This document shows, piece after piece, positions 1 through 9,864 of a DNA stretch of 64,000 nt. Both the position numbers and the translations under genes were made by a program. The stretch lies in NCBI RefSeq assembly GCF_020181595.1, contig NZ_CP084028.1, positions 1,005,893-1,069,892 of the forward strand, in the 5' to 3' direction. The notes under the pieces are model-generated. The model saw only the letters and a list, made by a program, of their open reading frames with translations, was not told the DNA's origin and searched no databases. The first letter of the stretch is position 1. Each line of letters starts with the position of its first letter. The stretch comes from [Mycobacterium] vasticus (GTDB lineage Bacteria; Actinomycetota; Actinomycetes; Mycobacteriales; Mycobacteriaceae).

Positions 1-2
1 AG

Positions 3-821
3 GTGTTCGCCCACTGGGGCGTGACGCACACGCCGGTGGCGCTGTCGGACCTGGCCGCGGTGCGCGCAGCGCTCACCGACTCCACCCGGCTGATCTGGGT
101 GGAGACCCCCACCAACCCGCTGCTGTCGATCGCCGACATCGCAGGCATAGCAGCCATCGGGCACGAAAAAGGCGTAAAGATATTGGTGGACAACACTTTC
201 GCCTCACCTGCCCTGCAGCAGCCGCTGACCCTGGGCGCCGACGTGGTGCTGCACTCGACCACCAAATACATCGGCGGGCACTCCGATGTGGTGGGTGGCG
301 CGTTGGTCACCGACGACGAGGAACTCGATGCCGCCTTCGCGTTCCTGCAGAACGGGGCCGGTGCAGTCCCGGGTCCCTTCGACGCCTACCTGACCATGCG
401 GGGCCTCAAGACGTTGGTGCTGCGGATGCAGCGGCACAGTGAGAACGCCGCGGCGGTGGCCGATTTCCTCAACGGGCATCCGGCAGTGGACAGCGTGCTC
501 TATCCGGGTCTGCCGGGGCACGCCGGACACGATGTGGCCGCGCGCCAGATGAGCGGCTTCGGCGGCATGGTGTCGGTGCGGATGCGCGGCGGTCGGGCCG
601 CGGCACAACAACTCTGCGCGGCGACCCGGATCTTCATCCTGGCCGAGTCGCTGGGCGGGGTCGAGTCGCTGATCGAACACCCGGGCGCCATGACGCACGC
701 GTCGACGGCCGGCTCACAACTGGAAGTCCCCGACGACCTGGTGCGGCTGTCGGTCGGTATCGAAGACATCGGCGACCTGCTCGCCGATCTGGAGCAGGCG
801 CTGAGTCAAGCTCAGGAGTGA
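3..821 (+). CDS. metB: Cystathionine gamma-synthase, 5'-truncated by window edge
   Basis: PLP-dependent trans-sulfuration enzyme of the Cys/Met metabolism family, joining O-acylhomoserine and cysteine to make cystathionine (cytosolic). The visible 272 residues hold the second part of the fold: the PLP-lysine region '[13 protein letters not shown]' at about residues 80-92, the substrate-pocket stretch '[18 protein letters not shown]', and the C-terminal '[19 protein letters not shown]' block typical of metB/metC-type enzymes. The reading frame is open from the first base, so the true start lies upstream of the window and position 3 is not a start codon. The 3' end overlaps the convergent greA by 10 bp. 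Family identity is near certain. Gamma-synthase rather than gamma-lyase is inferred from the syntenic position next to greA, as in other mycobacteria. Confidence 0.95.
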   Translation: MFAHWGVTHTPVALSDLAAVRAALTDSTRLIWVETPTNPLLSIADIAGIAAIGHEKGVKILVDNTFASPALQQPLTLGADVVLHSTTKYIGGHSDVVGGALVTDDEELDAAFAFLQNGAGAVPGPFDAYLTMRGLKTLVLRMQRHSENAAAVADFLNGHPAVDSVLYPGLPGHAGHDVAARQMSGFGGMVSVRMRGGRAAAQQLCAATRIFILAESLGGVESLIEHPGAMTHASTAGSQLEVPDDLVRLSVGIEDIGDLLADLEQALSQAQE

Positions 822-1306
822 TAGGGCTCCGCGCTGACCAGGGTCACCTTGACGGTCTTGCCGCTGGGCACGGTGTAGCTGCGCTCCTCGTCCACCTTGG
901 CGCCCAGCAGGGCGTGGCCCAGCGGCGAGTTCGGTGAGTACACCTCGAGCTTGTCTTCGCTGATGCCTTCCTGGCGGGTGGCGATCAGGAAGGTCTCGGT
1001 GTCGGACTTGTCGCCGTCGTAGAAGACCTTGACCACAGAACCCGGCAGCGCGACCCCGGACTGCGTCGGGGCCTCGCCGACCTTGGCGCTGTTCAGCAGC
1101 TCCTGCAGCTGCCGGATGCGGGCCTCCTGCTGGCCCTGCTCCTCGCGCGCGGCGTGATAGCCGCCGTTCTCCCGCAGGTCGCCCTCTTCGCGGCGGTCGT
1201 TGATCTCCGCGGCGATCACCGGACGGTTTGCGATCAGCTGGTCGAGTTCGGCCTTGAGCCGGTCGTGTGACTCCTGCGTCAACCAGGTCACCTGGGTGTC
1301 CGTCAT
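812..1306 (-). CDS. greA: Transcription elongation factor GreA
   Basis: Rescues backtracked RNA polymerase by stimulating cleavage of the transcript 3' end through the secondary channel. The protein is 164 aa, the normal length. The N-terminal antiparallel coiled coil (about residues 10-80) carries the acidic tip '[19 protein letters not shown]' that holds the catalytic Asp/Glu. The C-terminal FKBP-like domain includes '[15 protein letters not shown]'. The mRNA has a purine-rich GAGGAG about 10 nt before the ATG. The gene is transcribed away from the DUF4307 gene's 3' end and converges with metB, overlapping it by 10 bp, so the two stop regions share sequence. Confidence 0.97.
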   Translation of the reverse strand: MTDTQVTWLTQESHDRLKAELDQLIANRPVIAAEINDRREEGDLRENGGYHAAREEQGQQEARIRQLQELLNSAKVGEAPTQSGVALPGSVVKVFYDGDKSDTETFLIATRQEGISEDKLEVYSPNSPLGHALLGAKVDEERSYTVPSGKTVKVTLVSAEPYHS

Positions 1307-1443
1307 CTCACTGTGCTCCTCGTGTCGTCGGACCCGGCGATTTCAGTCAGCGGGGGTCGACGCTTGTAAATAATGCAGTCGTTAATGCAGCAATACACGG
1401 TCCCATCCGGAACCGTGCATCGGTACACGGTACCACCGCACCG
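1307..1443. other. Intergenic region with AT-rich short repeats
   Basis: The 137-bp gap between the greA start and the DUF4307 stop contains an AT-rich patch (about 1365-1400). It has two AATGCAG copies within 20 bp and several CACGGT/GGTACC-like words (1395-1435). It must hold the greA promoter on the minus strand, but no clear -10/-35 pair stands out. No ORF is supported. Confidence 0.4.
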
Positions 1444-1878
1444 TCAGGGTGACTGTAAATAACCTGGTACATCGGTCCCGCAACCGTAGACATCGCCCAT
1501 GACCGGGGGCTGGGACGACGCGACGGTCGTGGTCACCTGGACGGTCGCCGACTCCGACGGCCCGATCAGCAGCTCACGCCGGCCGGTCTCGCTGCCGTCG
1601 GCCGCCCGGACCCGCACGATGCAGTCCACCGGCTGCGACGGATCGGTCCTGGTCACGTTGATCGTCACCGACACCGTGTGGTCGTCGAGCACCCGGTAGC
1701 CGTACATGTCGCCCTTGACCTCGGCGGCGGTCAGCCGCTGGTAACCGAGCACGGCAAGGGCGGCAGCGGTCGCGACCGCCAGCACACCGAGGGTGATCGC
1801 CAGCAGCCGCCGGGGCAGGGCACTGCCTCGGGAATCCCCGTAGCGGGCCGGCGTCGGATCGGTCGTGGAGTCGGTCAT
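1444..1878 (-). CDS. DUF4307 single-pass membrane protein
   Basis: 144-aa protein with a short cytoplasmic N-terminus rich in Asp/Thr/Arg, one transmembrane helix at about residues 25-47 (LLAITLGVLAVATAAALAVLGY), and a roughly 95-residue extracytoplasmic beta-rich domain. That domain has two cysteines (in 'VDCIV' and 'VYGCG') that could form a disulfide. This matches the actinobacterial DUF4307 family found beside greA and mca (Rv1081c-like). The ATG at 1878 was chosen because the longer frame upstream encodes no conserved sequence and would run into the divergent mca promoter. Function is unknown. Confidence 0.85.
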   Translation of the reverse strand: MTDSTTDPTPARYGDSRGSALPRRLLAITLGVLAVATAAALAVLGYQRLTAAEVKGDMYGYRVLDDHTVSVTINVTRTDPSQPVDCIVRVRAADGSETGRRELLIGPSESATVQVTTTVASSQPPVMGDVYGCGTDVPGYLQSP

Positions 1879-1990
1879 CGTGCGGTGCGCCCCATGGTCG
1901 TCGGGATCGGTTGCCGCGCCCGTCGCGCGTGGTGGAACGATGGGGGCCGGAAACCAACCAGAACTATAGGGGTAATAGGGGAACGTGCAG

Positions 1991-2863
1991 ATGAGCGGAC
2001 TGCGGTTGATGGCGGTGCACGCCCACCCCGACGACGAGTCCAGCAAGGGGGCCGCGACCCTGGCCCGCTACGCCGACGCCGGGCACCGGGTGATGGTGGT
2101 GACGCTGACCGGCGGGGAGCGCGGCGACATCCTCAACCCGGCGATGGACCTGCCGGACGTGCACGGGCGCATCGCCGAGGTCCGTCGCGGCGAGATGGCC
2201 AAGGCCGCCGAGATCCTCGGCGTCGAGCATCACTGGCTGGGGTTCGTTGACTCCGGGCTGCCCTCGGGTGATCCGCTGCCGCCGTTGCCCGACGGCTGCT
2301 TCGCGCTGGAGCCGCTGGAGGTGTCCACCGAGGCCCTGGTGCGGGTCATCCGGGAGTTCCGGCCGCATGTGATGACCACCTACGACGAAAACGGCGGATA
2401 CCCGCACCCCGATCACATTCGCTGCCACCAGGTTTCGGTGGCCGCCTTCGAGGCCGCCGGTGACTACCGTCGCTTCCCGGACGCCGGTGAGGTGTGGTCG
2501 GTCGCCAAGCTCTACTACAACCATGGGTTCCTGCGTCAGCGGATGCAGTTGCTGCAGGACGAATTCGCCAAGCGCGGCCAGGTCGGCCCGTTCGCCAGGT
2601 GGCTGAAGCATTGGCAGCCCGACCATGACGTGTTCGCCGATCGGGTGACCAGTCGCATCGAATGCTCCGACTACTTCTCCCAGCGCGACGACGCGCTGCG
2701 CGCACACGCCACCCAGATCGATCCGGACGGTGACTTCTTCGCCGCCCCGATCGAATGGCAGCAACGACTGTGGCCCACCGAGGAATTCGAGCTGGCCCGG
2801 TCCCGGGTGCCGGTTAGCCTGCCCGAGACCGACCTGTTCGCCGGGATCGAGGACAACCGATGA
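1991..2863 (+). CDS. mca: Mycothiol S-conjugate amidase
   Basis: Zn-dependent LmbE/PIG-L deacetylase-fold enzyme. It cleaves mycothiol S-conjugates of electrophiles and antibiotics into a mercapturic acid, which is exported, and GlcN-Ins, which is recycled. The AHPDDE motif gives metal ligands His12 and Asp15; a third is expected at His142 in 'YPHPDH'. The length of 290 aa is typical. The ATG at 1991 was chosen because it gives the usual family N-terminus '[15 protein letters not shown]'. A GTG at 1985, six nt after a TAATAG box, is the alternative start. Its stop overlaps the ATG of the next small membrane gene (ATGA), so the two are probably translationally coupled. Confidence 0.97.
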   Translation: MSGLRLMAVHAHPDDESSKGAATLARYADAGHRVMVVTLTGGERGDILNPAMDLPDVHGRIAEVRRGEMAKAAEILGVEHHWLGFVDSGLPSGDPLPPLPDGCFALEPLEVSTEALVRVIREFRPHVMTTYDENGGYPHPDHIRCHQVSVAAFEAAGDYRRFPDAGEVWSVAKLYYNHGFLRQRMQLLQDEFAKRGQVGPFARWLKHWQPDHDVFADRVTSRIECSDYFSQRDDALRAHATQIDPDGDFFAAPIEWQQRLWPTEEFELARSRVPVSLPETDLFAGIEDNR

Positions 2864-3114
2864 ATCATGCTGTGCTGACGACGCTGTGGCTGTTGGCCGA
2901 TGACGTGCCCCGCAACACCGGGCCGGACTTCGGCAAGGCCAGTCCGTTGGGACTGTTGGTGATCGTGTTGCTGCTGTTGGGCACCTTCGGGTTGGTGCGG
3001 TCGATGAACACTCAGCTCAAGAAGCTGCCGGAATCGTTCGACCGCGAGGACCCGGCCGCTGACCAGGCCGCCGACGACGGAACCGTCGGTGAGGACGACA
3101 TCGCGCAAGGCTGA
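2860..3114 (+). CDS. Small membrane protein coupled to mca
   Basis: 84-aa protein with one strong transmembrane helix at about residues 28-46 ([19 protein letters not shown]), preceded by a short polar N-terminus and followed by an acidic, Asp/Glu-rich cytoplasmic-type tail. It starts inside the mca stop codon (ATGA overlap), the same arrangement as the Rv1082-Rv1083 pair of M. tuberculosis. The fixed coupling suggests a role linked to mycothiol detoxification, for example at the membrane where mercapturic acids leave. That is inference only; no characterised domain is visible. Confidence 0.85.
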   Translation: MNHAVLTTLWLLADDVPRNTGPDFGKASPLGLLVIVLLLLGTFGLVRSMNTQLKKLPESFDREDPAADQAADDGTVGEDDIAQG

Positions 3115-3135
3115 ATAGGCCGTCCGCACCTGGAT

Positions 3136-3141
3136 TAACGT
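3136..3141 (+). promoter_or_regulatory. -10 TAACGT, leaderless promoter of DUF255 gene
   Basis: TAACGT lies exactly 7 nt upstream of the GTG at 3149, matching the mycobacterial leaderless arrangement in which the first transcribed base is that of the start codon. No clear -35 was seen. Confidence 0.6.
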
Positions 3142-3148
3142 AGGCGGT

Positions 3149-5155
3149 GTGGTCAATCGCCTCGCACAGTCCACCAGTCCGTATCTGCGCCAGCATGCCG
3201 ACCACCCGGTGCACTGGCAGGAGTGGACACCGCAGGCGCTGGCCGAAGCCGCGCGGCGCGACGTGCCGATCCTGCTGTCGGTCGGCTACGCGGCCTGTCA
3301 CTGGTGTCACGTGATGGCCCACGGATCGTTCGAGGACGCCGAGGTCGCCGAAGCGATGAACGCCGACTTCGTGTGCATCAAGGTCGACCGTGAAGAACGA
3401 CCGGATATCGACGCGATCTACATGAACGCCACCATCGCGCTCACCGGCCGCGGCGGCTGGCCGATGACCTGCTTCCTGACGCCTGACGGCCGGCCGTTCT
3501 TCTGTGGCACCTATTACCCGAAACCCGCTTTCCTGGAACTGCTTTCGGCGGTCACCAGCACCTGGCGGGATCGTCGTGACGAAGTTCTGGACACCTCGCA
3601 GCACATCGCCGACGAGTTGCGCTCAATGGCGGCCGGCGTGCTCGGGGACGGACTGCCGGTGGACGAGCAGCTGTGCGACGCCGCGGTGGCCGCGGTGCTA
3701 TCCGATCAGGATGTCGAACACGGCGGCTTCGGCGGCGCCCCGAAGTTCCCGCCGTCGGCGCTGCTGGAAACCTTGTTGCGCCATCACGAACGCACCGGCA
3801 GCAGCGCCGCGCTGGACGCGGTGGCCAGCGCCGGACGGGCGATGGCCCGCGGCGGAATCTATGACCAGCTGGCCGGGGGATTCGCCCGCTACAGCGTTGA
3901 CAATGCCTGGGTGGTACCGCATTTCGAGAAGATGCTGTACGACAACGCGTTACTGCTGCGCGCGTATGCCCACTGGGCCCGCCGCACCGGTGATCCACTG
4001 GCGATCCGGATCACCGGTGAGACGGCACGGTTTCTGCTCGATGACCTCTGTGACGGCGGCATGTTCGTCTCGTCGCTGGACGCCGACGCCGACGGCCGGG
4101 AGGGCTCGACCTATGTGTGGACCCGCCAGCAGTTGCTCGACCTGCTGGGCGACGACGACGGTCCTTGGGCGGCAGACGTTTTCGGGGTGACCCAAAGTGG
4201 CACTTTTGAAGCGGGTGCGTCCGTTCTGCAGCTACCCGTCGATCCGTCCGATCAACAGAGATTCGACCGGATTAGGCAGCGGTTGCTGGTCGCCCGACGC
4301 GGCCGGCCCCAGCCCGCCCGCGACGACAAGGTCGTCACCGCATGGAACGGGATGGCGGTCACCGCACTGGTCGAAGCCGCTGTGGCACTGGGTGATTCGA
4401 GCCTGCTGAACGCCGCGCAGGGCTGCGCGACGGCGGTGGTCGACCTGCATCTGGTGGACGGCCGGCTGCGCCGGGCCAGCCTGGGCGGCCGCGTCGGCGA
4501 CAGTGCGGCCATCCTGGAGGACTACGGCGCGCTGGCCACCGGCCTGCTCAGCGTCCATCAGCTCACCGGCGACCCGCAGGCCCTGCACGCCGCAACCGGC
4601 CTGCTGGACACCGCTCTGGAGCACTTCGCCGACGCGGCGCATCCCGGCCGCTGGTTCGACAGCGCCGACGACGCCGAGGCGCTGGTGATGCGCCCCGCCG
4701 AACCGGCCGACGGTGCCACCCCGTCGGGGGCGGCGCTGATCACCGAGGCGCTGCTGACGGCCGCTCACCTGGCCGACGCGCAGCGCGGCGAACGCTACCG
4801 GCAGGCAGCGCAGCAGGCGCTGGCGGCGCATTCGGGGCTGCTGGCCCGGTCACCGCGGGCGGCCGGGCACTGGCTGGCGGTCGCCGAGGCCTACGTGCGG
4901 GGGCCGCTGCAGGTGGCGGTGGCCTGCCAAGACCGCGACTCGGCGCTGCTGGCGCAGGCCCGGCAACTGGCGCCCGGCGGGGCGATCGTCGTCGGCGGTG
5001 TGACCGGCTCCTCGGAGCTGCTGATCGAGCGGGACCGCGTGGGCGGCGCCGACGCCGCCTACGTCTGCCGGGGCACCGCGTGCGACCTGCCGGTGACGGG
5101 TGCGGCCGAGTTGGCCGCGGCCCTCGAAGTGCCCGCGAACCCGTCATCCGTGTAA
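3149..5155 (+). CDS. DUF255 thioredoxin-like / (alpha/alpha)6-barrel protein (YyaL/SPATA20 family)
   Basis: 668-aa protein. The N-terminal thioredoxin-like domain (about residues 1-160) carries the family motif CHWCHVM at residues 50-56, a CxxC-type redox or metal site, followed by 'DREERPDID' and 'GGWPMTCFLTPDG'. The remainder is a long helical glycosidase-like barrel with 'GGIYDQLAGGFARYSVDxxWxVPHFEKMLYDNA' (about 228-270). Family members are widespread, and the biochemical role is unproven. The GTG start at 3149 is supported by a TAACGT -10 box 7 nt upstream. It follows the mca pair by 34 bp but appears to have its own promoter. The position matches Rv1084. Confidence 0.92.
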   Translation: MVNRLAQSTSPYLRQHADHPVHWQEWTPQALAEAARRDVPILLSVGYAACHWCHVMAHGSFEDAEVAEAMNADFVCIKVDREERPDIDAIYMNATIALTGRGGWPMTCFLTPDGRPFFCGTYYPKPAFLELLSAVTSTWRDRRDEVLDTSQHIADELRSMAAGVLGDGLPVDEQLCDAAVAAVLSDQDVEHGGFGGAPKFPPSALLETLLRHHERTGSSAALDAVASAGRAMARGGIYDQLAGGFARYSVDNAWVVPHFEKMLYDNALLLRAYAHWARRTGDPLAIRITGETARFLLDDLCDGGMFVSSLDADADGREGSTYVWTRQQLLDLLGDDDGPWAADVFGVTQSGTFEAGASVLQLPVDPSDQQRFDRIRQRLLVARRGRPQPARDDKVVTAWNGMAVTALVEAAVALGDSSLLNAAQGCATAVVDLHLVDGRLRRASLGGRVGDSAAILEDYGALATGLLSVHQLTGDPQALHAATGLLDTALEHFADAAHPGRWFDSADDAEALVMRPAEPADGATPSGAALITEALLTAAHLADAQRGERYRQAAQQALAAHSGLLARSPRAAGHWLAVAEAYVRGPLQVAVACQDRDSALLAQARQLAPGGAIVVGGVTGSSELLIERDRVGGADAAYVCRGTACDLPVTGAAELAAALEVPANPSSV

Positions 5156-5158
5156 CCT
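5153..5158 (+). promoter_or_regulatory. -10 TAACCT, leaderless promoter of SnoaL-like gene
   Basis: The hexamer begins inside the TAA stop of the DUF255 gene and ends 7 nt before the ATG at 5166, so the downstream gene can be expressed independently as a leaderless mRNA. Confidence 0.6.
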
Positions 5159-5165
5159 GCGCCAC

Positions 5166-5549
5166 ATGACGAGCGCACCCGAGCGGGCCCAGGCCATCAC
5201 GCAGACCGTCCACCGCTACATCGAGCTGGTCGGCGGCGGCGACGCCGACGAGCTGGTCGGGCTGTACGCCACCGACGCCACCCTGGAGGACCCGGTCGGC
5301 GGCGAGGTGCACATCGGCCACCAGGCCATCCGCAACTTCTACGGGGCCATCACCGGCCTGGACCGCAAGGCCGAGCTGGTCACGCTGCGGGTCGCCGGCA
5401 ACGAGGCGGCGTTCCACTTCGCGCTGACCATCACCAACGGCGACCATCGGATGCGCATCGAACCCATCGACGTGATGATGTTCGACGGCGACGGCAAGAT
5501 CGCCGCGATGAAGGCCTACTGGTCGGCGGAGAACATCACCCAGCTGTAG
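5166..5549 (+). CDS. SnoaL / steroid delta-isomerase-like (NTF2-fold) protein
   Basis: 127-aa single-domain protein of the NTF2-like superfamily. The N-terminal helix '[38 protein letters not shown]' is the standard SnoaL opening with a small curved beta-sheet cavity. '[14 protein letters not shown]' and '[11 protein letters not shown]' near the end are typical of ketosteroid-isomerase-like members. Mycobacterial homologues at this position are annotated as steroid delta-isomerases. Substrate and catalysis are not proven here: the Tyr/Asp pair of true isomerases cannot be placed confidently. It overlaps the convergent R2lox gene by 14 bp. Confidence 0.88.
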   Translation: MTSAPERAQAITQTVHRYIELVGGGDADELVGLYATDATLEDPVGGEVHIGHQAIRNFYGAITGLDRKAELVTLRVAGNEAAFHFALTITNGDHRMRIEPIDVMMFDGDGKIAAMKAYWSAENITQL

Positions 5550-6486
5550 CCAGGACCTTGGCGTCCTCGTCGGCGAACCGGTCCTCCAGTGCCAGCGGCG
5601 TGTAGTCCACGTCGATCTCCTCCAGCGGGCGGCCGCGGGCGCTTTCGATGGTGCCGAGCCGGCGCATCCCCTTGTCCATCGCATATCCGGTGAACTCCGC
5701 CGTGGACAGGCCGAACGGGACGTCGTCGCCGTAGAGCCCGAAGACCTCGTCGACGACGCGCACCGCCACCGGCACCAGCTCGTTCAGGCGCGTTTCGAAC
5801 ACCGCCCAGTTGGCGTCGTCGGCGGCCACGTGGCGCCGGCAGGTGAAGGTGCCCCACGCCATATGCCGGCGCTCGTCGTCGCCGATGTGGCCGATCAGCT
5901 CCATCATTCCGGGCAGGATGCCGCGGTGGGCGCAGACCCGCTTCCAGGCCTGGTAGCCGGTGAGTGCCAAGGTGCCCTCGACCACGTGGTTGTAGGTCAC
6001 CGAGGCCCGGATCTGCGCGGCCGGCGACGGGTCGGCCAGCAGCGCGTTCAGTGATTGCGGCAGTTCGGTGTTGAAGATCTTCAAGTACGACGGCATCGGG
6101 TCCAGCAGGCTCTGCAGATCTTCGGTGATCCCGACTGCGTCGAGCCACAGCCGGAACACTTGAACGTGCTTGGCCTCCTCGAACGCGAACTGGGTCAGAT
6201 ACATCTCGTCACCGAGCCGGCCTTCGGCGCGCATCGCCGCCATGAACGGCTGGATGTCGCTGGTGACGGCTTCCTCGCCGGCGATGAAGATCGCGCAGAG
6301 CCGGGTGGCGAGGTCACGCTCTCGCTCCGAGAGCGACTCCCAGTCCTGCCGATCGCGGGAGAAGTCGATGTCGGCGGGGTTCCAGGACTTGGCGTTGCCA
6401 CCGGCGAACAGCTTCAACGGCAAACTGTGCCAATTGAGTCCACCGCCGGCCAGCGAACCGTAACCGGTTCGGCTCACCCCGGTCAT
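5536..6486 (-). CDS. R2-like ligand-binding oxidase (R2lox, Rv0233-type)
   Basis: 316-aa ferritin-like protein related to ribonucleotide reductase R2 but belonging to the Mn/Fe ligand-binding oxidase group. Relative to the M. tuberculosis protein, residues are offset by +3. Metal ligands are Glu71, Glu104, His107, Glu170, Glu205 and His208. The Val74-Tyr165 pair that forms the signature ether crosslink is present ([14 protein letters not shown]). It lacks the radical-transfer tail of true R2. R2lox activates O2 at a Mn/Fe site and binds a long-chain fatty-acid-like ligand; its physiological substrate is unknown. Its ATG overlaps the stop of the upstream exported DUF1214-like gene (ATGA), implying one operon. 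Confidence 0.95.
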   Translation of the reverse strand: MTGVSRTGYGSLAGGGLNWHSLPLKLFAGGNAKSWNPADIDFSRDRQDWESLSERERDLATRLCAIFIAGEEAVTSDIQPFMAAMRAEGRLGDEMYLTQFAFEEAKHVQVFRLWLDAVGITEDLQSLLDPMPSYLKIFNTELPQSLNALLADPSPAAQIRASVTYNHVVEGTLALTGYQAWKRVCAHRGILPGMMELIGHIGDDERRHMAWGTFTCRRHVAADDANWAVFETRLNELVPVAVRVVDEVFGLYGDDVPFGLSTAEFTGYAMDKGMRRLGTIESARGRPLEEIDVDYTPLALEDRFADEDAKVLATAG

Positions 6487-8492
6487 GCGACGCCGCCGTC
6501 GAACAGGTAGCTCATGCCGGCCGACAGCATCTGCTGCGCGGCCTGGTAGAGCTCGGTCATCTGGTCACTGACAGAGGTGAGGTCACCGGCGGTGAGCGCC
6601 GGGTGGCCGTCGGAATTCAGGATCGAGGTTGCCAGGTCGTCGCGCGCGTTGAGGAGGCCCGCGGTGACGCTGGTGGCCGGGTCGGTCCACATCTGGTCGA
6701 AGGCGCCGTTGAGGTCCCGGATACCGGCTGTGAGATCGGTGATCGCCTGCGAGAACTGGTTCGACGAGAGGTCGGCCTCGATGGCCTTGAAGGCGTCTCC
6801 GGCGATCATCTCCATGCGCAGGGTCGCCAGCAACATGGGCAGCTCGATGTCCTTGAGCGCCAGGGGCAGGTTCTCGACGAACGCTGCCGTGGCGCCGCTC
6901 GGGTCGGCCAGGAAGGTGTTGATGACGCTGCCCAGGTTGGGCATCCACGTCGCGTCCGTCATCCGGTCCATCACCGACGGAACGTCCTGCTGGCCACCGA
7001 AGATCTGCTCGAACTGCTCGGCGCCGACGGCGGCCTTGATCTGGTCGAACTCGAGGTTGGTCGTCACCCAGCCGATCGGGTTGTGCGTCTGGTCCATGGC
7101 GTAGTCGTACTGGAAGATCCGCTGCTGGATCTCCGCGGCGTACTCGGCGGCGCTGACGGTGGGGTAGTCCGACGGCAGCAGGGTGCCGATCTCGCCGACC
7201 GGCACGGTTCCGAGGATCTGTGCGTTGGCCGGGATGTCACCCTCGAGGCCCTGGATGCGTAGCGCGAGCAGCCCGTCCTGCAGGCCGGAGGTGTTGATCC
7301 AGTTGGCGACACCCGGGTTCTGGCTGCTCAGGATGTAGTAGGTGTAGCCGTCGGAGTCGTGGAACGCCTGGGTGTTGTTGAGGCTGCCGGTCACGGTCGC
7401 GTACGCCGAGGTGCCTGTCCAGGCGTTGGCGATCTGGGCGCCGGTGTAGGTGGCGTCGATGTTGGGCACCTTGACGACCATCGCCTCGCCGTCGTTGAGC
7501 TGGAAGTGCACGAAGCTCGTGATCTGACCAGGAAGCAGCGGCCCACCCGGAATGGCGGCGGTGGTCGTCGCCCATGGCTTCACCGAGTCCATCGGGATGG
7601 TGTCGAAGACATATTGCAGGCCCAGCAGGGTGAAGCTGGAGTTGTTGTCCACCAGGTTGTCGCCGGCCTGGCCCAGCAGCGCGGAGATGTCGTCATGGGA
7701 GAGCACCGGCAACGTGAACGCGGGTTGGTCCTCCAGCGCGACGGAGACGGCGGTGTGCTGCAGACCCCAGTCGCCGAGGGTGTCGCGGATCAGCACCGAC
7801 CCGTACCCGCTGGTGTCGATCCAGTTGGCGCCCGTGCCGGTGGGCGCGTCGGGACCCACGTAGATGGTGTAGGTGCCGTCGGGATTGGCGTGGAACTCCG
7901 ACAGGTTGAACGCGGTGACCGAGTGCCAGTCGGTCTCTTTGGTCATGCCGTTGCCGGTCATCATCGTGAAGGTCACTTCCTCGGTGCCCGGCCCGGGGCG
8001 CACGGTGACCACGTCGGTCTTGTCTCCGACGGGCAGCAGGTGGTACTGCTCATCGGGGTTGGGGCTGTTCAGGAAGTTGTAGGGCTCGGCGCCCGGGGCG
8101 TTCCACTGGTAGGGGATGACCGACGTGGAGTTCTGCGAGTAGTTGTGGTCCAGGTTGTACTGCGAGAGTCCGAGAACCAGCTGGTTCATCGCCGACATCT
8201 GCGCGTACCCGGGCAGCAGGGTCTTGTCGAACTCGGTGACGAACGGGTACTGGCTGTTCGTGGCGATGACGGTGTTCTGCCCCGCGACGATCTGGTCGAG
8301 CAGAGCCTGGAAGGGGCTCGTCGCTCCCGTCGTCAGCAGGATCGACGGCGCCTTGACCGCCGGCGCTGCCGCTGACGCCGCGGGGGACGCCGTCAAGGCG
8401 ACCACCAGCGCGCCGGCCGCCGTGGCCGCCGCACGAGCGCGTCCCGGCGACGCCTGACGGGTGACTTTCGAGGCGGACTGCTGGTGGTTCAT
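6483..8492 (-). CDS. Exported DUF1254/DUF1214-like protein with duplicated motif
   Basis: 669-aa protein with a long Ala-rich signal peptide (residues 1 to about 42, cleavage near 'AASAAAP') and an all-exported body. A DUF1214-like beta segment at about residues 200-243 ('DGTYTIYVG', 'ANWIDTSG', '[10 protein letters not shown]') recurs in degenerate form at about 375-415 ('GYTYYILSS', 'ANWINTSG', '[12 protein letters not shown]'), indicating internal duplication. The C-terminal 200 residues are helical. The ATG at 8492 has GGAG about 6 nt upstream; the longer frame overlaps the divergent regulator's promoter region and starts with unlikely residues. It is translationally coupled to R2lox. It may bind or modify a lipid-like ligand outside the membrane, which is inference. 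Confidence 0.8.
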   Translation of the reverse strand: MNHQQSASKVTRQASPGRARAAATAAGALVVALTASPAASAAAPAVKAPSILLTTGATSPFQALLDQIVAGQNTVIATNSQYPFVTEFDKTLLPGYAQMSAMNQLVLGLSQYNLDHNYSQNSTSVIPYQWNAPGAEPYNFLNSPNPDEQYHLLPVGDKTDVVTVRPGPGTEEVTFTMMTGNGMTKETDWHSVTAFNLSEFHANPDGTYTIYVGPDAPTGTGANWIDTSGYGSVLIRDTLGDWGLQHTAVSVALEDQPAFTLPVLSHDDISALLGQAGDNLVDNNSSFTLLGLQYVFDTIPMDSVKPWATTTAAIPGGPLLPGQITSFVHFQLNDGEAMVVKVPNIDATYTGAQIANAWTGTSAYATVTGSLNNTQAFHDSDGYTYYILSSQNPGVANWINTSGLQDGLLALRIQGLEGDIPANAQILGTVPVGEIGTLLPSDYPTVSAAEYAAEIQQRIFQYDYAMDQTHNPIGWVTTNLEFDQIKAAVGAEQFEQIFGGQQDVPSVMDRMTDATWMPNLGSVINTFLADPSGATAAFVENLPLALKDIELPMLLATLRMEMIAGDAFKAIEADLSSNQFSQAITDLTAGIRDLNGAFDQMWTDPATSVTAGLLNARDDLATSILNSDGHPALTAGDLTSVSDQMTELYQAAQQMLSAGMSYLFDGGVA

Positions 8493-8603
8493 CTTGCTCC
8501 AGGTGCTGATAGATCGGCTGATTCCCGCTAATGCTGGCTTGAAGCAATCCGGTGATACAAGTGGCAGCTGCACCGATTTCCCGTCCGGAATTCGGCATCT
8601 CTG

Positions 8604-8617
8604 GTGCACTGTGCACT
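8604..8617. promoter_or_regulatory. Tandem GTGCACT repeat in divergent promoter region
   Basis: Two adjacent copies of GTGCACT, each containing the self-complementary GTGCAC, lie in the 145-bp region between the DUF1214-like gene and the PucR-type regulator. They sit just upstream of the regulator's -10. They are a candidate operator for autoregulation and control of the divergent R2lox operon. The evidence is sequence symmetry only. Confidence 0.35.
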
Positions 8618-8625
8618 ATCGGAGA

Positions 8626-8631
8626 TACGCT
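8626..8631 (+). promoter_or_regulatory. -10 TACGCT, leaderless promoter of PucR-type regulator
   Basis: TACGCT lies 6 nt upstream of the GTG at 8638 and supports that codon as the start over several in-frame upstream codons. Confidence 0.55.
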
Positions 8632-8637
8632 CGGCCG

Positions 8638-9864
8638 GTGAACTGGGAGCGGCCCTCCGACCGGGTCTGCGAGCTGATGCGCCAAGGCGCCCAGCTGGGC
8701 GTGAGCGGTCTCGAACCGTGGCTGGGCGAACTTCACCGGGCAACACTCGCTTCGGACTATGTGCGCACCATCGCCGATGATCCAGTGATCGTCGAGGCGG
8801 TCCGGCAAAGCCTTCGCTCGAACCTGCTGCACTGGCTGGCAGCCAACGTCGCTCACCCCGGTACGCCGGTAGCGGCCAATCTCGATGACGAATCACTCAC
8901 CGCCGCACGTGATCTGGTTCGACACGGGTTGGATGAAGCGGCGATCGTCGACGGCTACCGGGTCGCGCACAATGTGACATGGAAGTCCTGGCTGCAGCTC
9001 GCATGTGAACTGACGTCCGACCCGGACGAACTGCGCGAGCTGCTCGATGTGTCGGCTCGCTCGCTGGCGGGCTTCATCGATGAGACGGTCGGTGCGGTCT
9101 GCCACCAGATCCGAATCGAGCGCAATGAGCTGACCCGCGGAACGCACGCCCAACGACGCCAGACCGTTGCGCTGGTCATCGACGGGGCACCGATCAGCCG
9201 GCGGCACATCGAGGATCGGCTCGGGTACCAACTCGGGGGCAGCCATACCGCGGTGGTGATCTGGGGAGACGAATCCAACGCCAACCTGTCCGATCTGGAC
9301 CATGCCGCCGAAATGCTGACGGGCAACACCGAACGGCGGGCGTTGTCGGTGCTGGCCGATGCCCGGACCCGTTGGGTGTGGCTACCCGGAGCCGACGACC
9401 CGGACCTGAGCGACATCGCCGTCGAACTGAATCAGCGGTCCGGCGTGCGGATGGCCATCGGGCCCACCGCCGCGGGGATCGAGGGGTTTCGCAGCAGCCA
9501 TCTCGACGCGATCACCACCCAGCGCATGATGGCGCGGCTGGGCTCACCCCAGCGGCTGGCCAAGTTCACCGACATCTATCTCATCGCGCTGGTCACCGCG
9601 AAGACAGAAGAAGCGGACCGCTTCATCAAACAGACGCTCGGTGACTTCGAGTCCGCCGACGCCGAACTGCAGCGCACCGTCCTGACCTTCGTCTACGAGC
9701 AGTGCAACGCCGCACGCACGGCCGAGCTGCTCTACACCCATCGAAACACTGTGCTGCGCAGGATCGCCCGCGCCAACGAGTTGTTGCCGCAGTCGTTGGA
9801 GAAGGGCGGCGTGCACATCGCGGTCGCGCTGGAAGCCCTGCACTGGCGCGGGGCGAACCACTAG
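8638..9864 (+). CDS. PucR/CdaR-type transcriptional regulator
   Basis: 408-aa cytosolic regulator. The N-terminal helical sensor half (about 1-170) is followed by a GGDEF-like degenerate domain and a C-terminal PucR helix-turn-helix at about 350-400 containing '[27 protein letters not shown]'. The family normally controls catabolic operons from a neighbouring promoter. Here it is divergent from the DUF1214-like/R2lox operon, making that its likely target. The GTG start at 8638 is fixed by a TACGCT -10 hexamer 6 nt upstream. Its TAG stop shares the palindromic CTAG with the stop of the convergent hemolysin III-like gene. Confidence 0.88.
   Translation: MNWERPSDRVCELMRQGAQLGVSGLEPWLGELHRATLASDYVRTIADDPVIVEAVRQSLRSNLLHWLAANVAHPGTPVAANLDDESLTAARDLVRHGLDEAAIVDGYRVAHNVTWKSWLQLACELTSDPDELRELLDVSARSLAGFIDETVGAVCHQIRIERNELTRGTHAQRRQTVALVIDGAPISRRHIEDRLGYQLGGSHTAVVIWGDESNANLSDLDHAAEMLTGNTERRALSVLADARTRWVWLPGADDPDLSDIAVELNQRSGVRMAIGPTAAGIEGFRSSHLDAITTQRMMARLGSPQRLAKFTDIYLIALVTAKTEEADRFIKQTLGDFESADAELQRTVLTFVYEQCNAARTAELLYTHRNTVLRRIARANELLPQSLEKGGVHIAVALEALHWRGANH

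Noticed and set aside
5536..6486. Ribonucleotide reductase R2 (nrdB/nrdF) for the ferritin-like gene
   Set aside because: The Val-Tyr crosslink pair and overall sequence match R2lox, and the radical-transfer C-terminus of R2 is missing.
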